Below, piece by piece: positions 31,826 to 43,855 of a DNA stretch of 64,000 nt. The stretch lies in contig NC_133123.1 of assembly GCF_033568475.1 (NCBI RefSeq), positions 20,880,622 through 20,944,621 of the forward strand, written 5' to 3'. The position numbers and the translations under genes were made by a program. The stretch comes from Henckelia pumila. Lineage: Eukaryota > Streptophyta > Magnoliopsida > Lamiales > Gesneriaceae. Position 1 is the stretch's first letter. Each line of letters starts with the position of its first letter. The notes under the pieces were generated by a model. The model was not told the DNA's origin and searched no databases. It worked only from the letters and a program-made list of their open reading frames with translations.

Positions 31826-31890
31826 ATCTGGGGTTTATCTCGTGCGCACCAAAAGATAGCGACTGCAGATTCTCACATCATAAAAAATAA
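31826..31890 (+). mobile_element. SINE 3' part, copy 3
   Basis: 'gggtttatctcgtgcgcacc' then 'aaaagatagcgactgcagat' and a 'catcataaaaaataa' tail match the block at 26213-26269. It is the most diverged of the three copies. Overlapping short frames here are chance. Confidence 0.55.
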
Positions 31891-32579
31891 TGTTCATGAA
31901 TACTTACATAATATTATTATATTCATTTATTATATTTCACATATCGCATGTGCCGAGTTGCTAGTTAAAATTAAACCATTTGGTGTGTTAATACAGCCGA
32001 CCGATTTTATTCTCGATAATTTTCTCTTCTCAATTCTCTTCTTGATCTCTGTCTATTTTTAAAATCATAAATCAATGCTACAAATTATTTAATGCATAAT
32101 GTAATTATAAATTTTCTATATTTATATATCTTTTCTTTCGTTCATATTAAATTAATTATATATGATTAAAAATTATAATAAATATAAAATTTATATATAT
32201 TAATATATACTCACGCATCTTGTATGCTTTTGGAACCTAGTGCTATTAATTAAAATTAAACACCATAGAGTAAGTAACTAGTTTGTTGTGTGTTGGATGA
32301 AATTTTCTATAGTTCCAAAACCACTCGACACTATATATATTCTACATTTCTCTTTACATATTATGATATTATCTTCTCTCATATCATTTCTTTCTCTTTT
32401 TTTCTGGAAAATTTTCTCGTATCATTTCAATTTCAAATTTTGATAACTTTTATTTTAGTTTTTTTAAAAAAGAAAAAAGAAAAAAGAAAAAGAATATTCC
32501 TTCTCTATTCCTTTTTTCTCAGACCACAAGCATCATAATTCATATGTATCTATTAGTATATAATAAAAACTATAATAGG
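31891..32579. other. AT-rich DNA, no gene recognised
   Basis: T-rich runs create short Phe/Ser-rich frames (32290-32538) with no domain. No element edge was identified. Confidence 0.5.
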
Positions 32580-32728
32580 TTTTTTGTGAGACAGTTTCAC
32601 TAATATCCATGAAATGGTCTGTCCAATACGACATGTAATGTAAGTAATACTTTCTAAATGAAAAGTAATAGCTTTCATAACTTGGTTTAATTTGAGTTGA
32701 AAATCCGTTTCACAAAATTGAATTATTA
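32580..32728. mobile_element. Decayed MITE with TTTTGTGAGAC ends
   Basis: The left end 'ttttttgtgagacagtttca' is roughly mirrored by 'aaaatccgtttcacaaaa'. A better-kept member of the same kind lies at 59792-59954 (tttgtaagaaggtctcac ... gagaccatctcacaag). Small, non-coding, AT-rich interior. Confidence 0.45.
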
Positions 32729-33681
32729 GAGAATGTTATAAGAATGTTTGTGTAAAAACTATTATGGCCATTACGCCGGCTACTGCTACTAACACCACCA
32801 CCATCATGTGAATCTGGTGGTCGGATTCATTGTTTACCCGCCAATACGGGTGGTTTATCGTATTTTAACAAAGAGTTTATTAGATTTTTGTTATATTTTG
32901 TAAATCCAGGACCATTTTTTCAATGAAATTAAAATAATAAATAAATAAAAGAGGAGTTTAGTCATGGGCATCAAACAAAACCTTATCACCAAAAAAATAA
33001 CTAAATGATAGCGTCGTTTCGAAGAGATTTCCCTTTCATCATCTGAAACTTTCGCTTGGCCTCGGGACTCCTTTGCCACTTTTAAGCATTATATAACCTT
33101 CAACGACCCAAAATAGCCCACAACATATATCACAATTCACACGTCAAAAACTATATAAATAGATGGATCGATCAATTTTAATTAAAAGATAGTGAATTTA
33201 TTTAAAATATAGGGTATATATAGTTTATTTAAATTTATAAAATTCAAACTATATTGTCGAGTCGTGCGAGAAAATTTTGAATTTATTATTTGCTATATTT
33301 CTTACTTGACTCTAATTCAACTTCAATTTTTAATTATTACTCGCGATCGAAGTACACACGTGTAATATTATAAATAAAAACTATGTAAATAAAAAAAAGG
33401 AGAAAAAATAAGGAATATAGAAATATATAGAGTGGAAAGAAGTTGATAATCGGTTCTTACAAGTTTTAAATTAGAAATTATAATGGATTCTATATATATC
33501 AGATAGCTGAGTAAATGTAATTTTAATTTCTGACTTATTTGCCCACCAATGAAAATAAATGAGTATTTTATAGGCTAACCTGCTAGGTACGTGATTTGTA
33601 ATAGTGTCACTTTAATGGGTCAAATCAGTTCATATAGGTGCTTCAAATTTCGTATATAATATATATTCACGAAATTATACT
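32729..33681. other. Gene-free flank of the copia nest
   Basis: AT-rich with no recognised gene. A short minus frame at 32891-33079 starts with a charged run (MAKESRGQAKVSDDEREISS) but has no domain and no support. The last five bases, ATACT (33677-33681), are the TSD of the copia element at right. Confidence 0.5.
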
Positions 33682-33855
33682 TGTAGAAACGTATGGGTCA
33701 AATCATTTCATATAGGTGCTTCATATCTTAGAAATAATGATACAATGTGTATTTATATACATCTTAAAGAGACCAAAATAAAAGGAAACAAATAAACTAA
33801 AAGATATAAGAGATAACACAGAATATACAAAATATAATAAAAATATATTCCAATA
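33682..33855 (-). repeat. 3' LTR of the Ale-like copia element
   Basis: 174 bp, plus-strand edges TGTAGAAACG and TATTCCAATA. The partner at 50214 shares most bases; this copy has a small insertion ('ggtcaaatca...aggtgcttc' region). The TA at the own-strand start replaces the usual TG. Confidence 0.88.
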
Positions 33856-34886
33856 AGCCTTCTCAAGATGGTGAGGTTGGAGAAACACCAATCTTGGAGC
33901 ACAGAAGACGAAGACGGGCACTAGGAAGCGACTTCGTCAATGCATCAGCCAACTGATCAAAGGAGGAGACATGAGATACACGAATTTTGCGACTTTAAAC
34001 CAGTTCACGAACAAAATGATAATCCAGAGCAATGTGCTTCATACGAGAGTGAAAAACTGGATTAGCACATAGATAAGTTGCCCCAACATTATCACAGTAG
34101 ATGGAGGCAGGAGAGGAGAGATTAGTGACATCGAGTTCGTCGAGAAGAGAACGAACCCATTGGATTTCCGCAGGTGTGGAGGCAATAGCATGATATTCAG
34201 CCTCAGTGGACGAGCGAGCAATAGAGCCTTGCTTGCGAGAGCTCCAGGAGACGGGATTAGGACCCAGGAAAACAATATAAGTACCTGTAGATATGTGATC
34301 ATCAATATCACCAGCCCAATCAGCATCACAGAAGGCATGAAGAGATGTAGAGCTGTGACGATGGAGCATCAGACTATATGAGCGAGTATCATTAAGATAG
34401 CGCAGAAGACGCTTGACCGCCCCCAGTGAAGAGAGAAAGGATCATGCATGAACTGAGACAGCTTGTTAATAGCAAAGGCAATGTCCGGGCGAGTAAACGA
34501 TAGATACTGCAAACTACCAATCGTTTGGCGATACAAGGTAGAGTCAGCAGGGGGCGAGCTATCTAGGAGCTAGAGAGGGACCGATGCAGCAAGTGGTGTT
34601 GAGACAGGCTTCGAGTCAGCCATGTTGGTTTTGAGGAGAATGTCAAGAAAATACTTCCGCTGAGAAAGACAAAGGCCCCCTGAAGAAGAAATAACCTCGA
34701 CACCCAAAAAGTAAGACAAGAAACCTAGATCCTTAATAGAGAACCGAGCACCCAACTGGGCGATGAATCCTCGAAGTGCTCCAGCATCATTACCTGTAAG
34801 AATTAGATCATCGACATAGACAAGAAGATACATGATGACAACACCATAACGGAAAATAAATAAGGATGTATCAGCCAGAGAGGCAT
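33856..34886 (-). pseudogene. Copia RT C-terminus and RNase H
   Basis: Own strand: NASLADTSLFIFRYGVV, then the catalytic MYLLVYVDDLILTGND (34833 down), FLSYFLGVEV and LCLSQRKYFLDIL. After a frame break come [19 protein letters not shown] and RNase H ([41 protein letters not shown]). A stop after HFVRELV (33995) precedes the tail DQLADALTKSLPS. The N-terminal half is at 47284-48321, beyond the insertion. Confidence 0.87.
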
Positions 34887-36872
34887 TGTAAGGCTCGAAA
34901 ATATTAAGTTATTAATAACGGGATTTAAGATTTAAATTTCGAATAAGAGAAAATATGAATTTAAGAATTTATGGAAATTAGAGATTTCAATTTCGGGTCA
35001 AAAATATTTAATTTGAGAATTTTTCGGATTTTAAGATTTTAATATCCGGAATTCTTAAATTAAAAGGGAAAAATATTTGAATTGATATTTATGAAATTTA
35101 AAATGTAAATTCCAAGATTAGAAATTACAAGGATTTAATTTGAGAATAAAATACGAGCAAGGACCCGTTTGTATATATTGAGAAGTTCAAGGACTAAAAT
35201 GCGATAAGGTCCGATATTATTTAATTTTAATTTGAGAATATTTAATTTGAGAATATTTAGAGTTTAAAATTAAATTCTAATATTCTTAAATATTTTAGGA
35301 TTGAAATTGAATTAAATCGCTTGTCCGGGGACTAGTTGCAATTATGCCAAAGTTCAGGGACCAAAGTGCAATTTTTCTTGCAACTTGCCATTTAAACGTG
35401 TAATTGTATATAATTATCAGAATGTTCAGACCAAACCCATCAAGGAAACGAGAGAGAAAAAATGAAAGGGTTCCAAGCCATTTTTAGCCTTTTCAAGCTC
35501 CGATATCTTTTGATCCGCCCGGTAGAATTTTTGATTGATCGTATATTTGCGATCACGGCTCCGAGTGCTACGTTTTGACGTAAATTTTATGAAATTCTAC
35601 CATGTTTAAATTTTAAGTTGTTGTTAGAATTAAGATTTGATTGTATAAACGTGTTCTAGCATATACGACGATAGCATATCTAAGTTGGATCGAGAAAAGA
35701 TCGTCGTTTGAGCATGTTTTTTAATTATGAAATGATATTCGAAATTCTGAAATTTTTAGCTATGGGATTTCGAAATTGTGTTGAAGAATTGATGTTGATA
35801 TTGAGTTGAGATGATTAATAAGATTGATGTTATGCTTTTGGAATTTCCGATTTCGAGCCGTTATGCCGTCGGTTTGAATTCAAGTCACGTGATCAAGTTG
35901 TTAGATTGTTTGAGCCTACACAAGGTTAAAATGATAGTGGTAGCTGATATTGAATTGTATACCAATGCATTTCAGATTTGAATTGCAAGAGATCTAGTTC
36001 GAGTCGGCGAGCTCGAGTTGGTTGAAATTGAATCAAAGTTTGAATCAAGTAGAGTTTGAACAATCTTGATGAGATTGAGCATATTTTCAAGAGCAGAAGT
36101 TTGATAACTTGTGATTGATCAAGATATTTGAATCAGAATAGAGGTATGAATCGACATTATCTTCGCCAGATAGAACAACTCGAGAATGTGGTGGTTTTGA
36201 GTTTTCCTAAAATCACATACTTAATTGTTTATATGCTTTCATATGAATTGTTGTTAGTTATTGTTTGGCTTGATTAAGTGATTTGATTGTTCAAAATGTG
36301 TTATCGTATTTAATGCATACAGATTATGTTGCATTCATATTGAACCCTACCTTATTAAGTTCAGAGGGTCGAATGGCCTAGAGTGCAGATGACGTTTGGG
36401 GGGCTATAGTTGAGTGGCAAGGAATGTAGATTTACATCCAGAGCTAAATGACTCACTATAGTTGCACAAAATTCAGGGGAATTGAGATATTTAACGCTAC
36501 CTGGATTGGGTAAGATGGTGGTCGGTTAAAGATTTTATTTCCCCGGTATCCCAAGAACTAAGCTTTATTGGTATCAGATTTGATAGCATATTACTTGAAA
36601 CATGCATTGCATTTATGCATTAACCTAGAAATTTCTATGGTTTAGAATGTGCATTTATAAATTCTAGCATGTGATTATATGTCATTCAAGATAGGAATGT
36701 ATTTTTATGATTGATTTGATATTGCTGTAAATGAATAGTTATGTTATATGAATGAAATTCGATTATGCTTCTATGATTGACATGTTCTTACATGTTGAGA
36801 TTTAAGATTATTATAGCATATAGATTTATTATGATTATATGATGTATATGCATGTCATTCATACTGAGATTT
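34887..36872 (+). repeat. Host gypsy LTR, left part
   Basis: The first 1,986 bp of the interrupted LTR. AT-rich with no gene. The final bases GATTT (36868-36872) are the TSD of the nested chromovirus. Confidence 0.75.
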
Positions 36873-38889
36873 TGTAACGCCCCGTTTTTATCTTAAATGA
36901 GTTTATTTGAGTTAATCGGAGATTGCAGAGTTCAAGAGCCGACTTGATTTTGATCAAGGTCCTTTTTGCAAATTTTGGAAATTTCAAGGACTAAAGTACA
37001 AATTTTGAGTTTAATATATTATCTACACTCCATTGACTAGTCCAACCACTCTCTCATCTTCTCCAACTCGATTCCTCTCAATTAAAGCTTGGGAACGCCT
37101 CTTTCAAGCTTTGGGATTTCAATCCGAGTTCGATCCGGCCGTTGGAAATTATTTCTGAAGGCAGATTAGCGATCACTACAGCGAGAGCTCCGTTATACCG
37201 TAAGTTTTTCTACGATCAGATACATTCTAGTTTTTGGATGTCGTTAGAATCGTTCGAGATTTGAGTATGTTGTTCTTGACAGAGTTCTGACCGTTTATAT
37301 TCTGTCAGTTTTGAATTAGAGCGACGTTCGGATTTGTTATAATTTTTGGAAGCCATTTTCGAAAACTTGGATTTTGAGGTTGATGGGTTTGTCTTGTTAT
37401 TGTTGTTTTGGGCATGGATATGAGGTTATATTGTTATTGAATTGCTGTCTGCATTTCTGGTTTGTTCAGTTTATAGTCATTATGCCTTCAGTTTGAGTTT
37501 TGAGATTTCGAACCATTTGAGTGTTATACATTGGGCCTTGAGTTGTTTGATGTTGTTGATCATCTTTTGTATCTGATGCCTTCAGTTTGAGTTTTGAGAT
37601 TTCGAACCATTTGAGTGTTATACTTTGGGCCTTGAGTTGTTTGATGTTGTTGATCATCTTTTGTATCTGAACAGTTTCGTTTAGAGTAGTCAAGCCCGGA
37701 GTTAGCAGCATTGGTCATCGAGTTTTGGACGAAGAACGGTAAAGAGATTTACCTTGAACCGCAGTTGTTGCTTAGATTGTTTAGTGTTTGATACAATCTT
37801 TTGGTTGTAGCTTATCCAGATTTGGAACTACTGCATTGAAAGGTAAAAGCAGTCATCGTAGCGGGATAGCATACTCGGGACAGTTGGTTCTCGAGTTTTC
37901 CCTTTTAAATCACATATTGCATCTACACTTGTAGCATGAGGAACTTGTGTCTTGTTGATTTTGCTTGAGCTCTTGTTATATGGCTATGTTTTATGTTTCT
38001 GTTATGCATTCATCTTGAGCCAACTTTGATTTCAGTGGGCAGAATAGCACTTTTTGTTTAGACGTTTGGGAACTATGATTGAGTGGCCTAGGTCGTAGTC
38101 ATTTCGCCTAGTGCTAGCATACTCATTATAGTTGCTCAAAGTCTAGAAGAGTGGGATACGTGACACCACCTCGATTGGGAGAATCGGTGAGTCGTTACGT
38201 GATCTCATCCTTGGGATCCCAAAAGCACAGCAGCAATCCCTCGTTTATCAGATTTGATATCCCGGTTTAAAGACATGCATTTCATTTCATTGTTATTGAT
38301 TACGTTGTTGTCTTGAAAGCATGTTTATTGTTGTATTACTTGATATGTTTATTTTACTGGGATTATCATTCTCACCGGTTATCCGGCTGTTTCTTTGTTT
38401 TGTATGTGTACTTGGCAACATGTGGGTCAGGAACAAGTCAGAAGAGGCATGGTTAGCTTCGAGGGAAAGATGTAGAAGTGAGACTCGGTCTAGAAGTCGA
38501 TTCCAGCATGTCAATCTAGTTTATGTTAGAACATGTTTAGTTATTGAACTTCATCGTTATATTGTTGTTGCATGTTCTCGACTTTGGTTTGGTTGTTGAA
38601 CTCCAGAACTCCTGTTTTAAATGGAGGAATCAAGTTTGTAACGCATGTTTATGTTTCGGAGTATTGTATGGCTTGATGTTCTTATTTTTGGTGATTCTAG
38701 CATCGGAGCAGCCATGGAGGCGCACCCGCGCGCCTGCTCCCCTTTTCGGGCAGGGCGTCATGCGCGCCGCGCCTCGAAAGGACGCGGCCGCGCGGGCCCT
38801 TTTAAAAAAAATATATATATGTGTTGGCTTTTAATGCTTGCTTATTTTTAATTACTCCTTTAATTGATGTTTAGAACCGATGTCTCACA
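36873..38889 (+). repeat. 5' LTR of the chromovirus
   Basis: Edges TGTAACGCCCC and GATGTCTCACA. It carries a 94-bp tandem duplication (37483-37576 and 37577-37670) absent from the 3' LTR. It also carries a GC-rich inverted-word block (38713-38806) shorter than the one in the 3' LTR. No gene. Confidence 0.93.
37483..37670. repeat. 94-bp tandem duplication in the 5' LTR
   Basis: Both units start 'tgccttcagtttgagttttg' and end 'catcttttgtatc'; they differ at about one base. The 3' LTR (near 44468) has one unit only. Confidence 0.93.
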
Positions 38890-39189
38890 TTAAGTGGTAT
38901 CAGAGAGTTAAGATTCTTGGTTGAACCAGAGTGAGCGGGGTAGATCGAGTCTGCGTGTATTGGCTCCTTGCATGTGTTTGAATTATTTAACTATATACTT
39001 AATTTCATGCGAGCATGCTTTATTGTTGGGAATTATTGAATTACATGGTTTTGTGATTTAATCTATAAAGCATGATCTACTTGTGATATAACTGTTTCTG
39101 TTGTCGACTAGTATCCGGTATTCCAAACGATTGTAAGGGCACTGATTGTAGCGATTGAGATATCTCGTGTCCTAACCTTTGATTATCAG
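38890..39189 (+). other. Chromovirus leader with primer-binding site
   Basis: TGGTATCAGAG at 38895-38905 matches the initiator-Met tRNA complement. The rest up to the gag ATG at 39190 is untranslated, and closely parallels the leader of the minus-strand relative at 2709-3050. Confidence 0.85.
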
Positions 39190-40329
39190 ATGGGTCCTCG
39201 TCGAGTAATAAACAGAAACACACCGCCAGTTATCCCTGCGACTGAGTAAGATAGCACTGAAGTTGATCAGATGGATGCTACAGCGACGCCTATGGAGACC
39301 TTGCTGAAAAGGTTTCAGTCGTTCAATCCGCCGTTGTTGATGGGTTCAGAAAGTCCAGTTGACTGCGAGAGTTGGTTGGACGATATTGATCAGTTGTTCG
39401 ATTCCATTGACTACACCGATGACCGCCGAATCAGGTTAGTCATTCATCAGCTTCGTGGGGTTTCTAAGAACTGGTGGATCATGACAAAGAAAGCAATGGA
39501 GAGTAGAGGTACGGAAGTTACTTGGACTCTTTTTAAATCTGAATTCTATAAGCGGTTTTTTCCTATCTCGTATCGCAAAGATAAGGGAGCAGAGTTTGCC
39601 AATCTGAGGCAAGGGAATCTGAACATTGAAGAGTACGTAGCCAAGTTTGATAGTCTGTTGCATTTTGCACCGCTAATTTCCGGAGATGAGGAAGCAAAGG
39701 CCGATCAGTTTATCAATGGTTTGAACCCCGATGTCTTCACGTTGGTGAACACCAATAGGCCTAACAACTTTGCGGATGTCATGAATCACGCAAAGGGAGC
39801 AGAAGCAGGCTTGTGGAGGCAAAGAGGTAATCAGGTGGCACCTCAGCAGCAAAGGCAGTATCAGAACCAACCATCTCAGTATCAGAATCAGCCACCTCAG
39901 CATCAGAACTAGCAGCAGAGGTATGAAGGTGGTAGCAGTGGGGGAAACAGAAAGGATCGGTACAAGGCAAGAGGTAAACAGTTCAAAAGGCAGGGGAACA
40001 GTTTGTCTAGTTCCAGTGGTTCTCGACAGTTTGGTTCAGGGCAGAGTTCTGGATCATCATCCTTGTACTGCAGCAAGTGTGGAGGAAGACACTCACCATA
40101 TCAGTGTGTGGGAGTCTTTGGTAACTGCAACACCTGTCAGCAACCGGGACACTTCTCTAAGGTGTGCCCTCAGCGTAACAGAGATAGAGCTCAGAGTGGG
40201 AGTTCTTCTAGACCTGCAGCTCAACCTGAGAGGCAGTCTTCTGCAGTTCACTCTTTCCAACCTCAGCAGCAGCAGAACAGACAGGGAGGTAATACTAGTG
40301 CAAACCAGCCTTCGAGACAGCAAGCATGA
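39190..40329 (+). pseudogene. Chromovirus gag
   Basis: Starts at ATG 39190 (MGPRRVINRN). A stop lies at 39247-39249, then an open stretch covers the capsid: PMETLLKRFQSFNPP, DCESWLDDIDQLFDSIDYTD, LRGVSKNWW, EFYKRFFPISYR, and FINGLNPDVFTLV. A second stop is at 39910-39912 in the Gln-rich linker. The nucleocapsid then has a Cys-His cluster (YCSKCGGRHSPYQC) and a CCHC knuckle (CNTCQQPGHFSKVC). The third stop (40327-40329) separates it from protease in the same frame. At 39910 and 40327 the changes look like C-to-T events. Confidence 0.9.
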
Positions 40330-40764
40330 GTCTTTGCTCTGACAGAGGATCAGGCTCAAGCAGCACCTGACGATGTTATAGCAGGTAACTGTTCGATTTT
40401 CGATCATTCTGCTCATGTGTTGATATATACAGGTGCTTCCCATTCCTTTATCTCTGAAAAATTTGTGTTATTGCATGCTTTGCCTACCGAGTTGTTGCCT
40501 ACTGTAGTAGCTATTACTTCACCCTTGGGTGGAGAAATTGTTTCTGTCAGATTAGTCAAGAACTGTGAACTGTGTTTCGAAGGAAATTTGTTAGAATTCG
40601 ATTTTATTGTACTTGGACTGTCAGATTTTGATTGCATTGTCGGTATAGATGCTTTAACCAAGTACAGGGCAACCGTCGATTGTTTTCTGAAAGTTGTCAG
40701 GTTCATACCTGAAATGGCAGACGAGTGAAAATTCTTTGGTAAGGGTTCTCGATCTAGAATTCCT
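40330..40764 (+). pseudogene. Chromovirus protease, active-site Asp lost
   Basis: In frame with gag. The retropepsin core reads LIYTGASHSFISEKF where the relative at about 1430 has LIDTGASH, so the catalytic Asp codon is Tyr (40426-40428). The SPLGGEIVSVRLVKNC and LGLSDFDCIVGIDAL blocks follow. A stop lies at 40726-40728, before the [11 protein letters not shown] linker to RT. Confidence 0.88.
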
Positions 40765-42190
40765 TTGATTTCAGTGTTATCTATGACTCGTTTGCTACAG
40801 AGAGGTGCAGAAGGATTTTTGGTGTATGCAGTTGATGTACTGAAATCTAGCCCAGCTTTGGTAGATTTACCAGTGGTTAGAGATTTTGCTGATGTGTTCC
40901 CGGAAGATGTTCCTGGATTGCTACCTATTCGAGAGATCGAATTCAGCATCGATTTGGTGCCAGGTACTCAACCTATTTCCAAAGTTCCTTATCGTATGGC
41001 ACCTATTGAACTGAGAGAGTTGAAGGAGCAGCTTGAGGATTTGATTGCCAAGGGATACATCAGACCTAGTGTATCGCCTTGGGGTGCTCCTGTTCTGTTT
41101 GTTCGGAAGAAGGATGGTTCCATGCGACTCTGTATTGACTACCGTCAACTGAATCAGGCTACAGTCAAGAACAGGTATCCTTTACCCAGAATAGATGACC
41201 TTTTTGATCAGCTGCAGGGTTCTTCTGTCTATTCTATGATTGATCTGAGGTCAGGTTACCACCAGCTGAGAGTGCGAGAGGAAGATGTTCCTAAGACCGC
41301 ATTCAGAACGAGGTATGGTCATTTTGAGTTTATAGTCATGCCGTTCGGTTTGACTAACGCTCCAGCGGTTTTTATGGGTTTGATGAACCGTATCTTTCAG
41401 CGTTATTTAGATAAGTTCGTCATTATCTTTATTGATGATATTCTTATCTACTCGAAGAACCGTACTGACCATGCAGAGCACTTGAGGACCGTATTGCAGA
41501 TTTTGGAGTTGAGCAGTTGTTTGCCAAGTTGTCTAAATGTGAATTCTGGTTGGATTGAGTTGTCTTTCTCGGTCATATTATTTCAGGAGATGGGATTTCT
41601 GTCGATCCCAGCAAGATCGAAGTGGTTATGAATTGGCCTAGACCAACATCAGTACCTGAGATCCGAAGCTTCATGGGTTTAGCTGGTTATTATTGCCGTT
41701 TCATCGAGAGTTTCTCGTCTATTGCCAAGCCGATTACCCAGCTGACTCAGAAGAATGCGCCTTTTGTCTGGACATCAGATTGTGAGGCTAGCTTTGTTGA
41801 TCTGAAGAGGAGACTAACCAGTGCTCCGATTCTTTCTATTCCGAAGGGTACTGGAGGTTTCACAGTCTATTGTGATGCTTCTAACCTTGGTTTGGGTTGT
41901 GTTCTTATGCAGCATAAGCATGTGATAGCGTATGCATCGAGGCAGCTGAAACCGCACGAGACTCATTATCCGGTTCATGATCTTGAACTAGCTGCGATTG
42001 TATTTTCTCTGAAGATCTGGCGTCACTATCTTTTTGGTGAGTCTTTCGAGATCTTTTCTGATCATAAGAGTCTTAAGTACTTGTTTTCACAGGCAGAGCT
42101 GAATATGAGGCAGAGAAGATGGTTAGATCTGTTGAAGGATTTCGACTGCGAAATCAAGTATTATCCGGGAAAGTCGAAAAAAAACTGTCG
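40765..42190 (+). pseudogene. Chromovirus RT and RNase H
   Basis: [93 protein letters not shown], and the catalytic FIDD (41428-41439). A one-base frameshift near 41500 follows, and a stop lies in the new frame shortly after. RNase H in the shifted frame (41622-42206) has [41 protein letters not shown] and [12 protein letters not shown] second frameshift sits in an A run at 42177-42184, just before the ALSRK end of RNase H. Confidence 0.9.
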
Positions 42191-42195
42191 ATGCT

Positions 42196-43757
42196 TTGAG
42201 TCGTAAGCTTAGCTCTTTATCTCTTTCGACGATAGGTGTTTCTCGATTGATCGACGACTGTTGCACTTCTGGGTTGGAGTTTGAGTCAGATAGAAATCCG
42301 ATCAGAGTTTGTGCGATTCAAGCCGAGCCGGAGTTGTTTGTTGCGATCAGAGAAGCACAGAAGTCTGAGCCGAGCATTCAGATTTCAGTAGAGAAAGTCA
42401 GATCGGGACATCAGTCTGAATTCCAGGTTAGAGATGATATTTGTTTGTGAATAACCGTATTGTTGTGCCTGATATTTCGGAGTTGAGACAGCGTATTCTC
42501 CGAGAGGCTCATTGCAGTCGGTTCAGTGTTCATCCTGGAGGTCGTAAGATGTACAACGATTTGAAGATTCAGTTCTGGTGGAAGAGAATGAAGAGCGACG
42601 TTGCGAGGTTTGTATCTCGGTGTTTGAACTGTCAGCAAGTGAAAGCAGAGCGGAAGCGACCAGGAGGTCTGTTGCACAGTCTATCTGTTCCTGAGTGGAA
42701 ATGGGATCACATTTCTATGGATTTCGTCACGAAGCTACCGCGATCAGTTCGAGGATGCGATGCTATTTGGGTAGTGATCGACCGATTGATGAAGTCTTCG
42801 TGTTTTATTCCGTACAGGATGACGTATCGTCACGACCAGATGGCTGAGTTGTATGTTAGCAATGTTGTGAGGTTGCATGGTGTGCCGAAGTTGATCGTTT
42901 CAGACCGAGATCCTAGATTCACTTCGCACTTCTGGCACAGTATTCAGGAGGCACTTGGTACTCGATTGCATCTGAGTACAGCTTATCACCCTCAGACCGA
43001 TGGACAGTCAGAGCGGACTATCCAGACATTAGAGGATATGCTGCGAGAGATAGTGCTAGACTTTGGCACTAGTTGGCAGGATTTTTTGCCTCTTTTCGAG
43101 TTTTCTTACAACAACAGCTTCCAAGCGAGTATCGGTATGGCGCCTTTTGAGGCTTTGTACGGCAAGAAGTGCCGATCTCCTCTGTTTTGGGATGATTTGT
43201 CCGAGTCACCAGATTTGGGACCGGAGATGCTTAGAGATATGGCAGAGCAGGTTAAGATCATTCAGACCAGAATGAAGTCAGCTCAAGATAGACAGGAAAA
43301 GTATGCGAATTTCAGACGTAGACCTCTGAGTTTTGAGCAGGGAGACCGTGTGTTCCTTAAGATTTCTCCTTTCAGAGGCACTGTCAGATTCGGTAAGAGA
43401 GGAAAGTTATCTCCGAGATTCATCGGGTCGTACGAGATTCTCGAGAAAATAGGCGATCTTGCCTACAGACTTGCACTTCCTCCGTCTCTATCTGGTATTC
43501 ACGACGTTTTTCACGTCTCTATGCTGCGAAAGTATCATCTAGATCCTTCTCATATCCTTCATCCTGATGAAGCCGAGTTAGACGAGACTCTGAGCTACTT
43601 TGAGCGACCGATTCAGATCCTTGATCGGAAGGAGAAACAGCTCAGAACCAAGTTGATTCCGTTGGTGAAGGTGCAGTGGAGCCGTCACGGCGTCAAGGAA
43701 GCGACTTGGGAGACAGAATCTGACATGAGACAGCGATTTTCGGAGTTATTCGGATGA
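42196..43757 (+). pseudogene. Chromovirus integrase with chromodomain-like end
   Basis: The linker (42196-42450) is in another frame. The main open frame 42441-43757 (438 aa) is intact. Zinc site: H..H in HCSRFSVHPGG and C..C in CLNCQQ. Catalytic Asp in WDHISMDFVTKLP, Asp in IVSDRDPRF, Glu in QTDGQSERTIQ. The C-terminal GPY/F-like part (FIGSYEILEKIGDLAYRL) is followed by a chromodomain-like block (VKVQWSRHGVKEATWETE, about residues 405-425). In chromoviruses this end directs insertion to marked chromatin. All catalytic residues look present. It ends 98 bp before the 3' LTR. Confidence 0.9.
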
Positions 43758-43855
43758 CGTGAGTTCTTCTTACTGTCTTTAGTTCTTTATTCTATCTTAT
43801 GAGTTGTGGTTCTCGTTGATTTCGAGGACGAAATCTCTTCTTAGTGGGGAAGAAT
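43758..43855 (+). promoter_or_regulatory. Polypurine tract region before the 3' LTR
   Basis: AGTGGGGAAGAA (43843-43854) lies one base before the LTR start at 43856. It is the plus-strand primer site of reverse transcription. Confidence 0.8.

Noticed and set aside
32891..33079. 62-aa minus frame with a charged N-terminus
   Set aside because: No start context, domain or neighbouring exons. AT-rich intergenic composition.
38544..38851. Plus frames rich in Arg/Ala (also 45454-45779)
   Set aside because: They are the corresponding GC-rich LTR blocks of the chromovirus, present in both LTRs and without a domain.
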